NCBI GenBank assembly: GCA_963769605.1
Contig: CAVYML010000009.1
Span: forward strand, 372,001-436,000
Direction: 5' to 3'
From: Fen-1254 sp963769605
GTDB lineage: Bacteria > Bacteroidota > Ignavibacteria > UBA10030
Length of the DNA: 64,000 nucleotides
Both the position numbers and the translations under genes were made by a program. Shown one piece after another: positions 9,701-19,437 of this stretch. Position 1 is the stretch's first letter; the number at the start of each line of letters is the position of its first letter. The notes under the pieces are model-generated. The model searched no databases, was not told the origin of the DNA, and was given only the letters and a program-made list of their open reading frames with translations.

Positions 9701-12529
9701 TCAATGCTGTTTTTCCAGCGGGACCAGCACCACTTCAACGTAATTCTTAACATCGAAATATTTACGCGCGGCTTCCTGAATATCTTTTGCTTTCAATCCG
9801 TCGACCAATTTCGGATAATCAAGAATGTGTTCCGGATTTTCGCCGTACCAGCAATATGAGTACAATTGTCCAAGCCAGAATTGATTTTCTTTAAGATTTG
9901 TTTCGTGCCGCCGCCGCTGGATCTCCTGAACTTTCTGAATATCTTCATAAGTCGGTATCGTCTGCTTTAAGCTGTCGATCTGTTGGAATGCAGCATGAAC
10001 CATTTCTGCAAGACGTGCAGGATCGCATCCAAAAGAAACGGTAAGCGTATATTCTTTTCGCGGATACAGGGATGGTGAACCGCTGACACTTACGCCGTAG
10101 GTTCCGCTCTTCTCTTCGCGAAGCACGTTGCGCAATTTGATACTGGCAAGTTCCACCATCGCAGAAAGATCATACCGGTTCTTCTGCGTCCAGTCGAATG
10201 GTCCTGTAAAAACAATACGCACAGAGCTCTTTGGTTCGATGCCCCGGACAACCTGTTTGTTAATAACACCCTTCGGTGCATGTATGTTCACATCTTTCCA
10301 GTGTTCGTTTTTATTCGCCGGAGGCAGGGCGGCAAGGTATTGTTCAACAAACGGTTTCATTTTTTCAACCTGAAAATTGCCGACAAAGAAAAACGTGAAG
10401 CTGCCTGCATTTACGAAGCGTTCTTTATAAATGGAAAGCGCCTTCTCATAGCGAATTTCTTCAACGGTCTGCAAAGAAATCGGGCGAGTTCGAAAATGAT
10501 ACTGCCCCATCGTCACTTGCAGCGTATCTTGAAACGCTGCTTCGGGAGACACGCTGCGATTTTGCAATGCCGCACGCTGCCGGGTCATCAGCGCACCGAA
10601 TGCGCCGGTATCGGAGCGCACTGCGGTAAAATATAAATACGTAAGCTGGAGCAGAGTCTCTATATCTTGCGGAGAAGCGCTCCCGTTAAAGCCTTCTGAA
10701 AGTTCCCCGATAGAGGGCGAGAGGCGTACAATTTTTCCCGCCAGCAGTTTTTGCAATGTAACAGCATCGAACTCTCCAACCCCGCTGACCGAGACCGCCG
10801 TCGGAGCATATTGGGCGGACATAAAATCCTGATCGGCAGAAATGGAAGTTCCGCCGCTGCTGTATGCCGAAAAAAGAATTTCATCGTTTTTAAAATCCGT
10901 CGGTTTCAGCACAACATGCGCACCGTTGGATAACGTCCACTCTGTTACATTTAATGATTCACTCTTTTTTTCTTTTACAATTGAGCCGGGCTTCGGTAAC
11001 TTTGCAATGAGCGGCTTTGTTGATACCTGATCTTGATACGGTTGATAGGTTTTAGAACTCGCCGAATTGAGTACGGCAAGAACTTCTGCTTTGGTCGGCA
11101 CTTTCACGCTTTCTTTTTGGGGAACCGACACCGTAGCCACACGATTGTTCCTTGTCAATAATACTTCCGATAATTTGTTGACCTCATCAAGTGTTATCCC
11201 GGACATATACTGTTTGTAAAGCGCATACTCAGTCTCAATCCCGGGTGCGGGCTCGTCAATTAAATAATTTCGAGTCAATTCATCGACGAATTCCTTCGAT
11301 TCGGTCTTATCACGTTCATTATATGCCGTCTCCATCCACCGCAGCATTTCTTTTTTTGTGCGGTCTAATTCTGTCTGTGTAAAGCCGTACTGCTTCACAC
11401 GAAACGCTTCCGCTATGAGCGCATTGAACCCTTTCAAAATACTGTCTTCCTTGACAAGAGCGTTCAGCACGTATGCCTGCTTGCCGCCGATAAATCTTTC
11501 ATCTCCCGTACCCGCATCGATAAACGGGGGATCAGCTTTTTGCAGCCGCTCATCAAGTCGTTCATTTAGCATTTGATCGTAGAGCGTTTGCACAATGGTA
11601 CGGCGGTAATCTTTAACGGTTTTTTCTTTTTCTTCATCCCGTTTGAAGAACACGGTCACCGATGAACGCGGCAATTCTTTGTCGGTTGCTATCGAAACGA
11701 GCGGTTCGGTGTGGTCAGGCAAGGTATAGATCAATCGTTCGCGCGCAGGACGGCGATTGACGAGCGGTGCAAAATCTTCTTTCATGAGATTGTAAATCTG
11801 AGTTTTGTCAAAATCACCGACAGCAATCACCGCCATCAATTCCGGACGGTACCAGTCACGATAAAATCAACGCAGCGTCTCATACGATGCAGTATCGATA
11901 ATTTCTTTTTTACCGATAGTCATGCGTTCGGCATATTTCGATTTATAAAACAGCGTCGGCCAGTGTTTCATTTGTATGCGCATCCCTGCACCGAGCCCCA
12001 AACGCCATTCTTCGCCCACCACACCGCGTTCTTTATCGATTTCCGTGTTGTCAAACGTTACGAGACTTGCCCATTCCTGTAAAATCCTCAACGCTTTAGC
12101 AACAAACTGCGCCGTATCGGTCGGGATTTGCAGCTTATAGACGGTCTCATCGAAGCTGGTGTACGCATTCACATCTGGGCCCAGCTTCATGCCTTCCTTT
12201 TCAAGAAAATTGATGAGTTCGTTCTTCGGAAAACTTTTTGTGCCGTTAAATGCCATGTGTTCAACCAGATGTGCAAGTCCCTGTTGGTCGTCATCTTCCA
12301 GGACAGAACCGGCTTTCACAACCAGACGAAGTTCAGCTCTCTTTTCCGGTTTTTTATTTTCGCGTATATAATATGTCAGTCCGTTATCAAACTTCCCGAA
12401 CAATATTTTGGAATCGATCTTCAATGTGTCTGACAAGTTGAACTGCTGCTGTGCAATACAAGAGAAAGAAAGAATCAAGTTTAGCACAGCAAGAATTAAA
12501 CCGAACAGAAAATATTTTGTAAACTTCAT
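9701..12529 (-). pseudogene. M16 zinc protease (PqqL-like), interrupted by in-frame TGA
   Basis: Two open segments, 11867-12529 (220 residues) and 9701 to about 11866, lie in the same frame and are separated only by a TGA at 11867-11869. The first has a signal peptide and the zinc site HLVEH with its downstream glutamate in ERGVVGEEWR. After the stop the frame reads on as FYRDWYRPELMAVIAVGDFD, the normal continuation of M16 proteins, where arginine (CGA) is usual at the lost codon. The joined product would be 942 residues, full length for a periplasmic M16 protease with two peptidase halves. One C-to-T change explains the lesion. It could be a pseudogene, a readthrough case or a base-call error. 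No frameshift is present. Confidence 0.85.
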
Positions 12530-12573
12530 AAAATCTCCAGAATGTTTTTGACCCGCCTCAAAAAGCAGCGCAT

Positions 12574-12607
12574 GTTAAACTTAGTGAAAAGTATATTGTA
12601 GATCAAA
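12574..12607 (-). promoter_or_regulatory. Bacteroidota-type promoter of the M16 gene
   Basis: On the minus strand TTTG is followed after 20 bases by TAAGTTTAAC, matching the TTTG / TAnnTTTG pattern. It lies about 45 bp upstream of the M16 start codon. The element near 8800 shares most of its bases. Confidence 0.5.
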
Positions 12608-12639
12608 GGAGACTGCGGCGGGAATGGGAGTTGCAAATA

Positions 12640-12743
12640 TAGTAAATAGTGAATGGTGAATAGTGAATAATAAATGGCATGTTTTTGCAGCCGCGGGCAG
12701 CGGCCGTGGAGAAATCCGGTGTCACCGTCGTTGGCTGCAGTTG
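12640..12743. repeat. Degenerate AT repeat followed by palindromic repeat
   Basis: A run of short degenerate units (AGTAAATAGTGAATGGTGAA and on, 12640-12678) is followed by a GC-rich element bracketed by GCAGCC and GGCTGC (about 12689-12741). The bracket ends match the palindromic family seen at 8541-8664. It lies directly downstream of the kinase stop codon. Confidence 0.5.
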
Positions 12744-12747
12744 TTTC

Positions 12748-15552
12748 TCAGGATTTCAATACTTCATGAACTTTTAATGCAAGAGCATAAGGACTGAACG
12801 GCTTCTGAATAAAGTCAACGCCCTCATCCAGTACTCCGCGGTGAGCAATGACATTGGCAGTATAGCCCGACATGAAGATGGTTTTAATGTTAGGCTTTAT
12901 AGTCTGGATTTTATCTCGAAGCTCTTTACCGTTCATTGCCGGCATAATAACATCCGTAAGGAGTAAATGGATCTCATCTTCGCAGGTCTCGCAGATCCTG
13001 ATGCCGTCTCCCGGACTCAATGCAGTAAGCACTTTATAGCCGTATTTTTGCAGGCTATTCTTGGCTAATTCTAAAAAGTCGGACTGATCCTCAACTATAA
13101 GAACCGTCTCGCTGCCGAATATTGACTCATCGACATGAGCCGCTTCAGGCTCTTCCGCCTCGCCGTAGTGACGCTTCAGGTAAATTTTAAATGTCGTACC
13201 GCTGCCAGCCTCGCTGTAAACATTGATACTGCCGCCGTTTTGCTTGACAATCCCGTATATCGTAGAAAGGCCAAGCCCCGTTCCCTGTCCCTTGGATTTC
13301 GTCGTAAAAAAGGGCTCAAAGATCTTCTCTTTTATCTCTTTGCTCATTCCTTCACCGGTATCCGAAAAGCCAATCATGACATATTCCCCTGAAGAAAAAT
13401 CAAGACGGTTTTGAGTATAAGCTTCGTCCATGGAAACATTGGATGTCTCAATTGTAATTGTACCAACGTCGTCAATGGCATCCCTTGCATTCGTTGCCAA
13501 ATTAACAAGTATTTGGTCCAGCTGTGTGCGGTCTATCTTTACATTCCATACATGCTTTTGGGGGAGAAACATGAGTTTTACGTTTTCCCCAATCAGTCGT
13601 TGGAGTATGTTCTGGAGGGATTCAATCGCTTCGTTCGGATTTAAAACACACGGGGAAACAGTTTCTCGCCGCGCGAACGCAAGAAGCTGTCTTGTAATAT
13701 CTGCTCCCCGTTTAGCCGCAGATGCGATCATCTCGACATAATTATACACCGGGTCGGCTTTCTTCATTTTATCCATGATCAATTCGCTGTACCCAATGAT
13801 GACGCCGAGAATGTTGTTGTAATCGTGTGCAACGCCTCCCGCGAGTCTGCCGATACCATCCATTTTTTGCGCTTGTAACAACTGTTCCTCAAGTTTTTTT
13901 CTATCAGTGATGTCGTATGCGGAAGCAATGATCGCCGGTTTTCCATCATAGGTTATCCCCGCACCGCTAAAGTCTATCCAGATAGCTTCTCCGGATTTCT
14001 TCAGTATCTGATATTCATAATGTTTCGCGACATCCTTTCCTTCCAGGCGTTCCCTTGAACGCTTCATAACATATTCCCGGAAGTCCGGATGCACAATCTC
14101 CATCGGAGTGAGCTGATAGAGTTCCTCGGCAGTATAGCCTGCCATTTCCAGTCCGGCAGGATTTGCATAAAGGAATCGCTCGGTATTGTGTATCCAGATG
14201 GCTGCAGCCGAACCCTCGACAAGACCGCGGAATTTTTGTTCACTTTCACGAAGAGCAATTTCCGCATTCTTTCGCTCCGTGATGTCACGACCTACACCTA
14301 CAAGACCGATGATCCGGCCTTGCACATCCCGCAGCGGCAGCTTGGAAGTAGAGAACCAATGTCCTTTGCCTTCTTTGTCTATCAGAAATTCCTCCTTATT
14401 GATCACGGGTCGGCCAGTCTGGATGACTGATTTGTCGTCAGCATAGTACGCAGCGGAATCTTCCGCCGAATAAAAGTCAAAGTCGGTCTTACCTAATACT
14501 TCTGCCTCCGACTGCCGTCCCATCAAATGAACATCAGCCGCATTCGAGACTGTCTTGCGGCATTCCGCGTCTTTCACATACACCGCATCGGGCAGATGAT
14601 CAATCAATATGCGGAGAAGATTTCGTTCGTACCTGAGTTCCTCTTCTGCCTGCTTGCGCTCGGTAATGTCGCGGCCGATACCTAGCAAACCGACGATCTG
14701 CCCTTTCTCATCACGTAATGGTAATTTAGAAGTGAGCAGCCAGCTTTTTGAGCCATCCTCATTAAGCAAATATTCTTCTTTGTTAAGCAAGGCCTGGCCG
14801 GTTTGTATGACAGATTGATCGTCAGCAAAGAATCCTTCAGCCAATTCTTTCGGGTAAAATGCAAAGTCGTCTTTGCCTAATACATCTGCCTCAGATTTGG
14901 CTCCGAGATGACGTACATCGGCTTGATTAGAGAGTGTTTTATGGGAAGCGGTGTCTTTGGTATACATTAAATCAGGAATATTTTCAATTAAGAGCCGGAG
15001 CAGTTTCCGTTCATATCGGAACGCCTCTTGTGCTTGCTTGCGTTCGGTAATATCCCGTATCACGACAATGATTTGATCTTCCATGAGAGGCAACAGCCTC
15101 GCTTCATAATAATGCTGCTGTTCCTTTATGAAAAGGGGATACTCTATGCTGACCATTGTCTTTAATTCAAGCACTTGCTGAATCGCTTCATGGAATTTTT
15201 GACTTACATGATGCGATGGAACATCTTGAATCCGTTTTCCAATCAATTCTTTAGGCTGAAGTAAAAAATCGACTGTCGCGCCGGCTTTGTAATCGAGGAT
15301 CCTGCCCTCGTTGTCAAGCCGAAGCAGTAAATCAGGGATGGCTTGAAAGAGGGTACGCATTTCGGAATTTGCATGGATTAATTCCTGTGAACTCAATTCG
15401 AGAGAACGTTCAATCATCGTACGATCAACGTCGGATTCGCAATAGGCATCGTTCACCGCACCAATGAATTCCTTCCACTCTTTTGGAATGTGAAATTGAT
15501 CGCCAAAATATCGCCTGATCTGCCGCTTCAGTAAACTGTGCATGTGTTCCAT
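12748..15552 (-). CDS. PAS-rich hybrid histidine kinase, partner of FIST protein
   Basis: I place the start at ATG 15552 (MEHMHSLLKR), two bases after the FIST stop, rather than at the longer open frame that runs back inside the FIST gene. The 934-residue product has no membrane segments. It carries four PAS domains (about 65-170, 190-300, 312-425, 440-550); the second and third are close duplicates (YTKD...SNQADV and YVKD...SNAADV). Then come HisKA with His576 in AGGVAHDYNN, an ATPase domain with DTGEGM and GTGLGLS, and a receiver domain with Asp867 in LLTDVIMP. It is a soluble hybrid kinase that presumably passes phosphate to its own receiver. Tight coupling to the FIST gene points to shared sensing. 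Confidence 0.88.
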   Translation of the reverse strand: MEHMHSLLKRQIRRYFGDQFHIPKEWKEFIGAVNDAYCESDVDRTMIERSLELSSQELIHANSEMRTLFQAIPDLLLRLDNEGRILDYKAGATVDFLLQPKELIGKRIQDVPSHHVSQKFHEAIQQVLELKTMVSIEYPLFIKEQQHYYEARLLPLMEDQIIVVIRDITERKQAQEAFRYERKLLRLLIENIPDLMYTKDTASHKTLSNQADVRHLGAKSEADVLGKDDFAFYPKELAEGFFADDQSVIQTGQALLNKEEYLLNEDGSKSWLLTSKLPLRDEKGQIVGLLGIGRDITERKQAEEELRYERNLLRILIDHLPDAVYVKDAECRKTVSNAADVHLMGRQSEAEVLGKTDFDFYSAEDSAAYYADDKSVIQTGRPVINKEEFLIDKEGKGHWFSTSKLPLRDVQGRIIGLVGVGRDITERKNAEIALRESEQKFRGLVEGSAAAIWIHNTERFLYANPAGLEMAGYTAEELYQLTPMEIVHPDFREYVMKRSRERLEGKDVAKHYEYQILKKSGEAIWIDFSGAGITYDGKPAIIASAYDITDRKKLEEQLLQAQKMDGIGRLAGGVAHDYNNILGVIIGYSELIMDKMKKADPVYNYVEMIASAAKRGADITRQLLAFARRETVSPCVLNPNEAIESLQNILQRLIGENVKLMFLPQKHVWNVKIDRTQLDQILVNLATNARDAIDDVGTITIETSNVSMDEAYTQNRLDFSSGEYVMIGFSDTGEGMSKEIKEKIFEPFFTTKSKGQGTGLGLSTIYGIVKQNGGSINVYSEAGSGTTFKIYLKRHYGEAEEPEAAHVDESIFGSETVLIVEDQSDFLELAKNSLQKYGYKVLTALSPGDGIRICETCEDEIHLLLTDVIMPAMNGKELRDKIQTIKPNIKTIFMSGYTANVIAHRGVLDEGVDFIQKPFSPYALALKVHEVLKS

Positions 15553-15554
15553 AT

Positions 15555-16727
15555 CTATTTCTCTGAAAAAGTGGTAATAGTCATGGTTTGATTGTGCAAT
15601 TCGCATTTCGTGCCGGGAGTGAACGGGGAAATCTCTCCATACGAATAGAACCCTGTCATGATGGTGGAAGTCCCTAAAATATCCCGCACACCTTCCACTT
15701 CTTCTTCGATCCGCTGCTTCAGGACAAGTTTTCTCCCAACACAACTAATGAGGATTGCCAAATTGGGAGTCACGGATCCAATAGCAGAGTAGCTTGTTTT
15801 CGCTGCTCCAATAGCACCGTCTATCAACCGATCGAAGTTTGCCTTCATAAACCGGACGTATGAACCTTCCGGGACATCTCCTGCAAATGTCATGCTCCGG
15901 GCTTTTTCATCTACCGATAAAATCGTACGAACTACTCCTGTCTCTCCTGTCTTCGTCCGAAGACTCAACGGAAATAAAAGTCCGGTGACAGGAAGCCCTT
16001 TTGCGTGTTCCCCTAAGTACTTCTTATACAATTCTAAAGCGGAATGCCCGTCAAGTTCGTACAGCACATTTCCTTCGGATTGCGTGATGAGTCTTTCCGG
16101 CCCAAAGGAATCCCATCCGCCTAAAGAACCAAAACCGACTTTTAATCTGCTTCCAAATAAACCCAGCACTGCAATTGTATTTTTGTGAACATCGTTGTCA
16201 CACAGTATAAGCGTCTCTTCAAACCGCTCACCGTCACCAGCAAGTCCGCCTGTCACGGTAACTCCACCGGGAAGGTGCTCAATCAATCCACGGACAAGTT
16301 CGCTTCCATTCACTTTTAATCCGTCCGAAAGGACAAGAACGTGCATTAATTTTTTCGACTCATCAGATCCCGTCATGGAAACGGAACACGGAAGAGCTTC
16401 GGCTAAATATTTTCCGGCTCCGAAGCTACTGTTGTTTACTCGATCTAGCTGCACGTGCACACCCTTGAATTCCGTATGCTCAAAGCTCACGGCAGTAACA
16501 ACAAGAGAATCATCCGTAACCTGCGTTCCGCAAATCTCGCCGGCAGTCGAACAACCGAACAAGTGCGCACGGGGATTTTTTTTTCGTATCTGGTCGAGCG
16601 CTTTGCGGTCTTTGAGGATTGATACCGAACCGAATACAAAAAGCAATTGAGTCGATTCTGCATTAGTCTGGGACAGCGCCGGAACCCAGCCTTGCGTATC
16701 CGTCCATCTCCTTTGTTCGATTTTCAT
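15555..16727 (-). CDS. FIST domain small-molecule sensor protein
   Basis: This 390-residue soluble protein contains FIST_N (about 30-220, with HLFGCSTAGEI and VTGGLAGDGERF) and FIST_C (about 225-370, with GFYSYGEISPF). FIST domains are proposed to bind small ligands such as amino acids and are usually found in signalling proteins. Here the sensor is free-standing and its stop overlaps the start region of a hybrid kinase, implying translational coupling and a joint pathway. A ribosome binding site AGGAGG precedes the start. No signal peptide or membrane segment is visible. Confidence 0.88.
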   Translation of the reverse strand: MKIEQRRWTDTQGWVPALSQTNAESTQLLFVFGSVSILKDRKALDQIRKKNPRAHLFGCSTAGEICGTQVTDDSLVVTAVSFEHTEFKGVHVQLDRVNNSSFGAGKYLAEALPCSVSMTGSDESKKLMHVLVLSDGLKVNGSELVRGLIEHLPGGVTVTGGLAGDGERFEETLILCDNDVHKNTIAVLGLFGSRLKVGFGSLGGWDSFGPERLITQSEGNVLYELDGHSALELYKKYLGEHAKGLPVTGLLFPLSLRTKTGETGVVRTILSVDEKARSMTFAGDVPEGSYVRFMKANFDRLIDGAIGAAKTSYSAIGSVTPNLAILISCVGRKLVLKQRIEEEVEGVRDILGTSTIMTGFYSYGEISPFTPGTKCELHNQTMTITTFSEK

Positions 16728-17686
16728 AGATAACCTCCTTTTGCCATTCTTTGTGCAAGAAGCTTTCCATGATGAAAAGATGGTTCTTCTTCACATTTGG
16801 TTTCTTGACCTGCCTTCATAGAAGGTAATGCATGTTCCCGGCGCTTTACAATAAAAGGCGGCAGGAAGCCGAATTACACATAAACCTACGAAAATTACAA
16901 CGATGAACCTAAACGCGGCCTGATGAACAGAGAGAAAGGGAGCGAGCGCTTCCATATAAAAATTGCTGAAGAAAAACAAACAAGTTCAATCTTAAGCCGG
17001 CTGTCCGTATTTTATCGTTCTCTTTCCATTATGATCTGCCATCATGATCTGATTGAGAACCGCCGCCTGATTGACCAACACATGATAACGCTTTTTTCCT
17101 CTCCGAATATAATGGAAATTAACCATATTGCAACATTCTTCTGCAAAAAAACAACTAAAATTTCCATATCCGAACTGTATGCATATCCTCTGGATATGTA
17201 ATTTAGTTTTTGCATCAGACATTGGCAAGTTTGCGCGGGTAAAAAATGCTTCCGGTGTCTAAAAACGAAAGCCAAATGGGATGTGATATCTGATTGTATT
17301 GTAATGTCTCTCCCAATATTCCGTTGCCATTCTTTTCGGCACAACACGAAGCAATTCAAACAGATAGAGATCAAGAATAATGGTTGTCAAAGCAAGATTG
17401 GGAGTGCTTTTTAGCATGCAACCTTTCAAGGAGAGAAAGAAAACTCGCGAAAGCATGTTGCATGGGGAAACATGCACGATCATTCCTAAAACATCGTCTA
17501 TTGTTTTCGGGATAACGCATGCCGAGGCTGCAACTGGCGAACCAAACAACTATAGAACTGCTTAGCACCCTGCCGGCAATGATGTTTGATCATTGTGCTG
17601 CACTTTGGCATTCCTTTTGAGTTTAATAAAAATGTTGTGTAGTTTAAAAATCAATACTCTATACAATTCCTTTTTGAAAGATTGAA
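16728..17686. other. 959-bp region without a convincing gene
   Basis: The stretch separates the divergent FIST gene (left) and the secreted DUF4380-like gene (right). Several open frames of 60-110 codons exist on both strands, but they overlap one another, lack ribosome binding sites and show no recognisable domain. It probably contains the FIST promoter at its left end and the promoter noted at 17616-17647. Confidence 0.4.
17616..17647 (+). promoter_or_regulatory. Bacteroidota-type promoter candidate
   Basis: TTTG at 17616 is followed after 20 bases by TAGTTTAA at 17640, near the TTTG / TAnnTTTG pattern. It sits about 40 bp upstream of the next start codon. Confidence 0.4.
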
Positions 17687-19282
17687 TTGAAAAATAAAAT
17701 GGTTTTCATTTTTGCGGCTTGCATCAGTACAACGCTTCTGCATGCTCAGACGGCGGGCGTTTCCCTTCAGACCATTGCCAATTACAATCAATGGGGATGG
17801 AATGCCGTGGCCTTGCAAAATGGTTTTATCACAATTGCGGCAGTACCGGCTATCGGCGGACGTATCATGCAATACAACTTAGGAAGTCTTCAGTCCATTT
17901 TTATCAATCCTGATACGAGCTTACTAGGAAAAACCTTCACTCCGGCTCCAAACGGGCAATGGCACAATTTCGGCGGGTACAAAACCTTGCCTGCACCGCA
18001 AGAGCATTGGAATGTTCCCGGCAATTGGCCGCCTCCGCCTTCATTAGATTACGGTGCTTACACAATAACAGACACGATCAGGACAAACGATTCAGTCTCC
18101 GTTGAAGTGGCGAGTCCGGTGGAACAATGGACGACGCCTGAAATTAGTTTTATACGTAAAGCTACTTTGTATACCGGAACCAGCCGCGTGAAAATGGATC
18201 AAACCATCGTCAACAATGGAACAGATACGCTGAATTGGAGTGTATGGTCTATTACGCCGTCGATTGTGCACCACCCGAACACAACAGACTATCAAAATTA
18301 CTGGGTCTATTTCCCGATTAATCCCAACAGCGTTTATGGGCAAAGCGGTGTGAGCCCTCAAGGCGCTTCCAATGCATGGAAAGGGGAAATCGCTTCGGGT
18401 GTTTATGGCATACAGTATACTCCGGACAACACATTAATTTATTCCGATCCGGATAATGGTTGGATTGCCTATGCCGATCTTTCGGATGCGGTTGTCTTCG
18501 CCAGGACTTTCGATATTTTCGAAGGTACACATTATCCGGACAGTGCCCGCGTAACCGTGTATGTGAGCAGTCCGTCCCCGTTATATATGGAAGTTGAGGT
18601 AAAATCGCCTATCGTCGAACTTGCCCCCGGAGGCGGAAAATATACATTCACGGAAAATTGGTGGGCTGCCAAAGTCCAGGCTCCGATTCTGGAAGTGAAT
18701 TCCATCGGTGCGATTGCGCGACGATTATCTTACAACCCGGTAACACAGATTTTATCCTCAACTTGCGGTATATTTTATGAGGGTATTGCTCAGACTGTTT
18801 TCTTAGATGTAAACCGCCAGATTCTGTCCGAAGGCCGGCAGCATAACGTATCTCCGCTCAACGAAATTCAGCTTCAGGATACGACAGCAATTCCGAACGA
18901 AACAAAGACCGTCGAGATTCAAGTTCACAATGTCAATGGGGATTTAATCGGCGTTCTGGATAGTGCGGATGTTTCGCAGCTCTTAACCGATGTCATTCCT
19001 AAAACTCCGGCTCTTCCGCTGGAATACCATCCGGCATCTAACTATCCGAATCCTTTCAATCCTTCAACGACAATAAGCTTTACCGTATTGCAAGCGGGCC
19101 CCGTCTCACTTAAGGTCTTTGATCTCATGGGCAGACAGGTAGCCGAACTGATGAACAGAACACTTGCACCGGGAACATACAACACTTCTTTCGATGGATC
19201 TCATCTGTCAAGCGGTGTTTATTTCTATCGCCTTGAAACCGGAAGCATCAGAGAAACGCATAAACTTGTTTTGATCAAATAA
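17687..19282 (+). CDS. Secreted DUF4380-like protein with T9SS sorting tail
   Basis: This 531-residue protein has a signal peptide ending LLHAQ, a beta-rich body (about 30-340) with AAVPAIGGRIMQYNLG, and a C-terminal sorting domain that begins YPNPFNPSTTISF and ends SGVYFYRLETGS...HKLVLIK. The body resembles DUF4380, a galactose-mutarotase-like fold often found near sugar-handling genes. The tail is the type A signal for type IX secretion, so the protein is likely exported and surface-attached or released. Enzymatic activity is unknown. A sugar permease follows about 155 bp downstream on the same strand. Confidence 0.8.
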   Translation: MKNKMVFIFAACISTTLLHAQTAGVSLQTIANYNQWGWNAVALQNGFITIAAVPAIGGRIMQYNLGSLQSIFINPDTSLLGKTFTPAPNGQWHNFGGYKTLPAPQEHWNVPGNWPPPPSLDYGAYTITDTIRTNDSVSVEVASPVEQWTTPEISFIRKATLYTGTSRVKMDQTIVNNGTDTLNWSVWSITPSIVHHPNTTDYQNYWVYFPINPNSVYGQSGVSPQGASNAWKGEIASGVYGIQYTPDNTLIYSDPDNGWIAYADLSDAVVFARTFDIFEGTHYPDSARVTVYVSSPSPLYMEVEVKSPIVELAPGGGKYTFTENWWAAKVQAPILEVNSIGAIARRLSYNPVTQILSSTCGIFYEGIAQTVFLDVNRQILSEGRQHNVSPLNEIQLQDTTAIPNETKTVEIQVHNVNGDLIGVLDSADVSQLLTDVIPKTPALPLEYHPASNYPNPFNPSTTISFTVLQAGPVSLKVFDLMGRQVAELMNRTLAPGTYNTSFDGSHLSSGVYFYRLETGSIRETHKLVLIK

Positions 19283-19283
19283 A

Positions 19284-19320
19284 ATAGATGGAGTCCATCT
19301 TGTAGATGGGCTCCATCTAT
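19284..19320. terminator. Hairpin at gene end, repeated at 25011
   Basis: ATAGATGGAGTCCATCT and AGATGGGCTCCATCTAT flank a 3-base loop, with one G-T pair in the stem. It starts one base after the stop codon of the secreted protein. Nearly the same hairpin overlaps the end of the other sorting-tail gene at 25011-25044. It lacks a clear T-run, so termination is a guess. Confidence 0.6.
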
Positions 19321-19437
19321 CTGTCCTATCGTCCTGCTGTATATGGATACGGTGGTCAAAAATTTGTATATTCGATTTGTTGTCATTGAATTCTCTGCAG
19401 CACAGAATGAACCTGAAAAATTAAGGCGCTCTTCACT

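Noticed and set aside
17259..17549. 96-codon minus-strand frame in the gene-poor region before 17687
   Set aside because: No ribosome binding site or recognisable domain, and overlapped by other frames.
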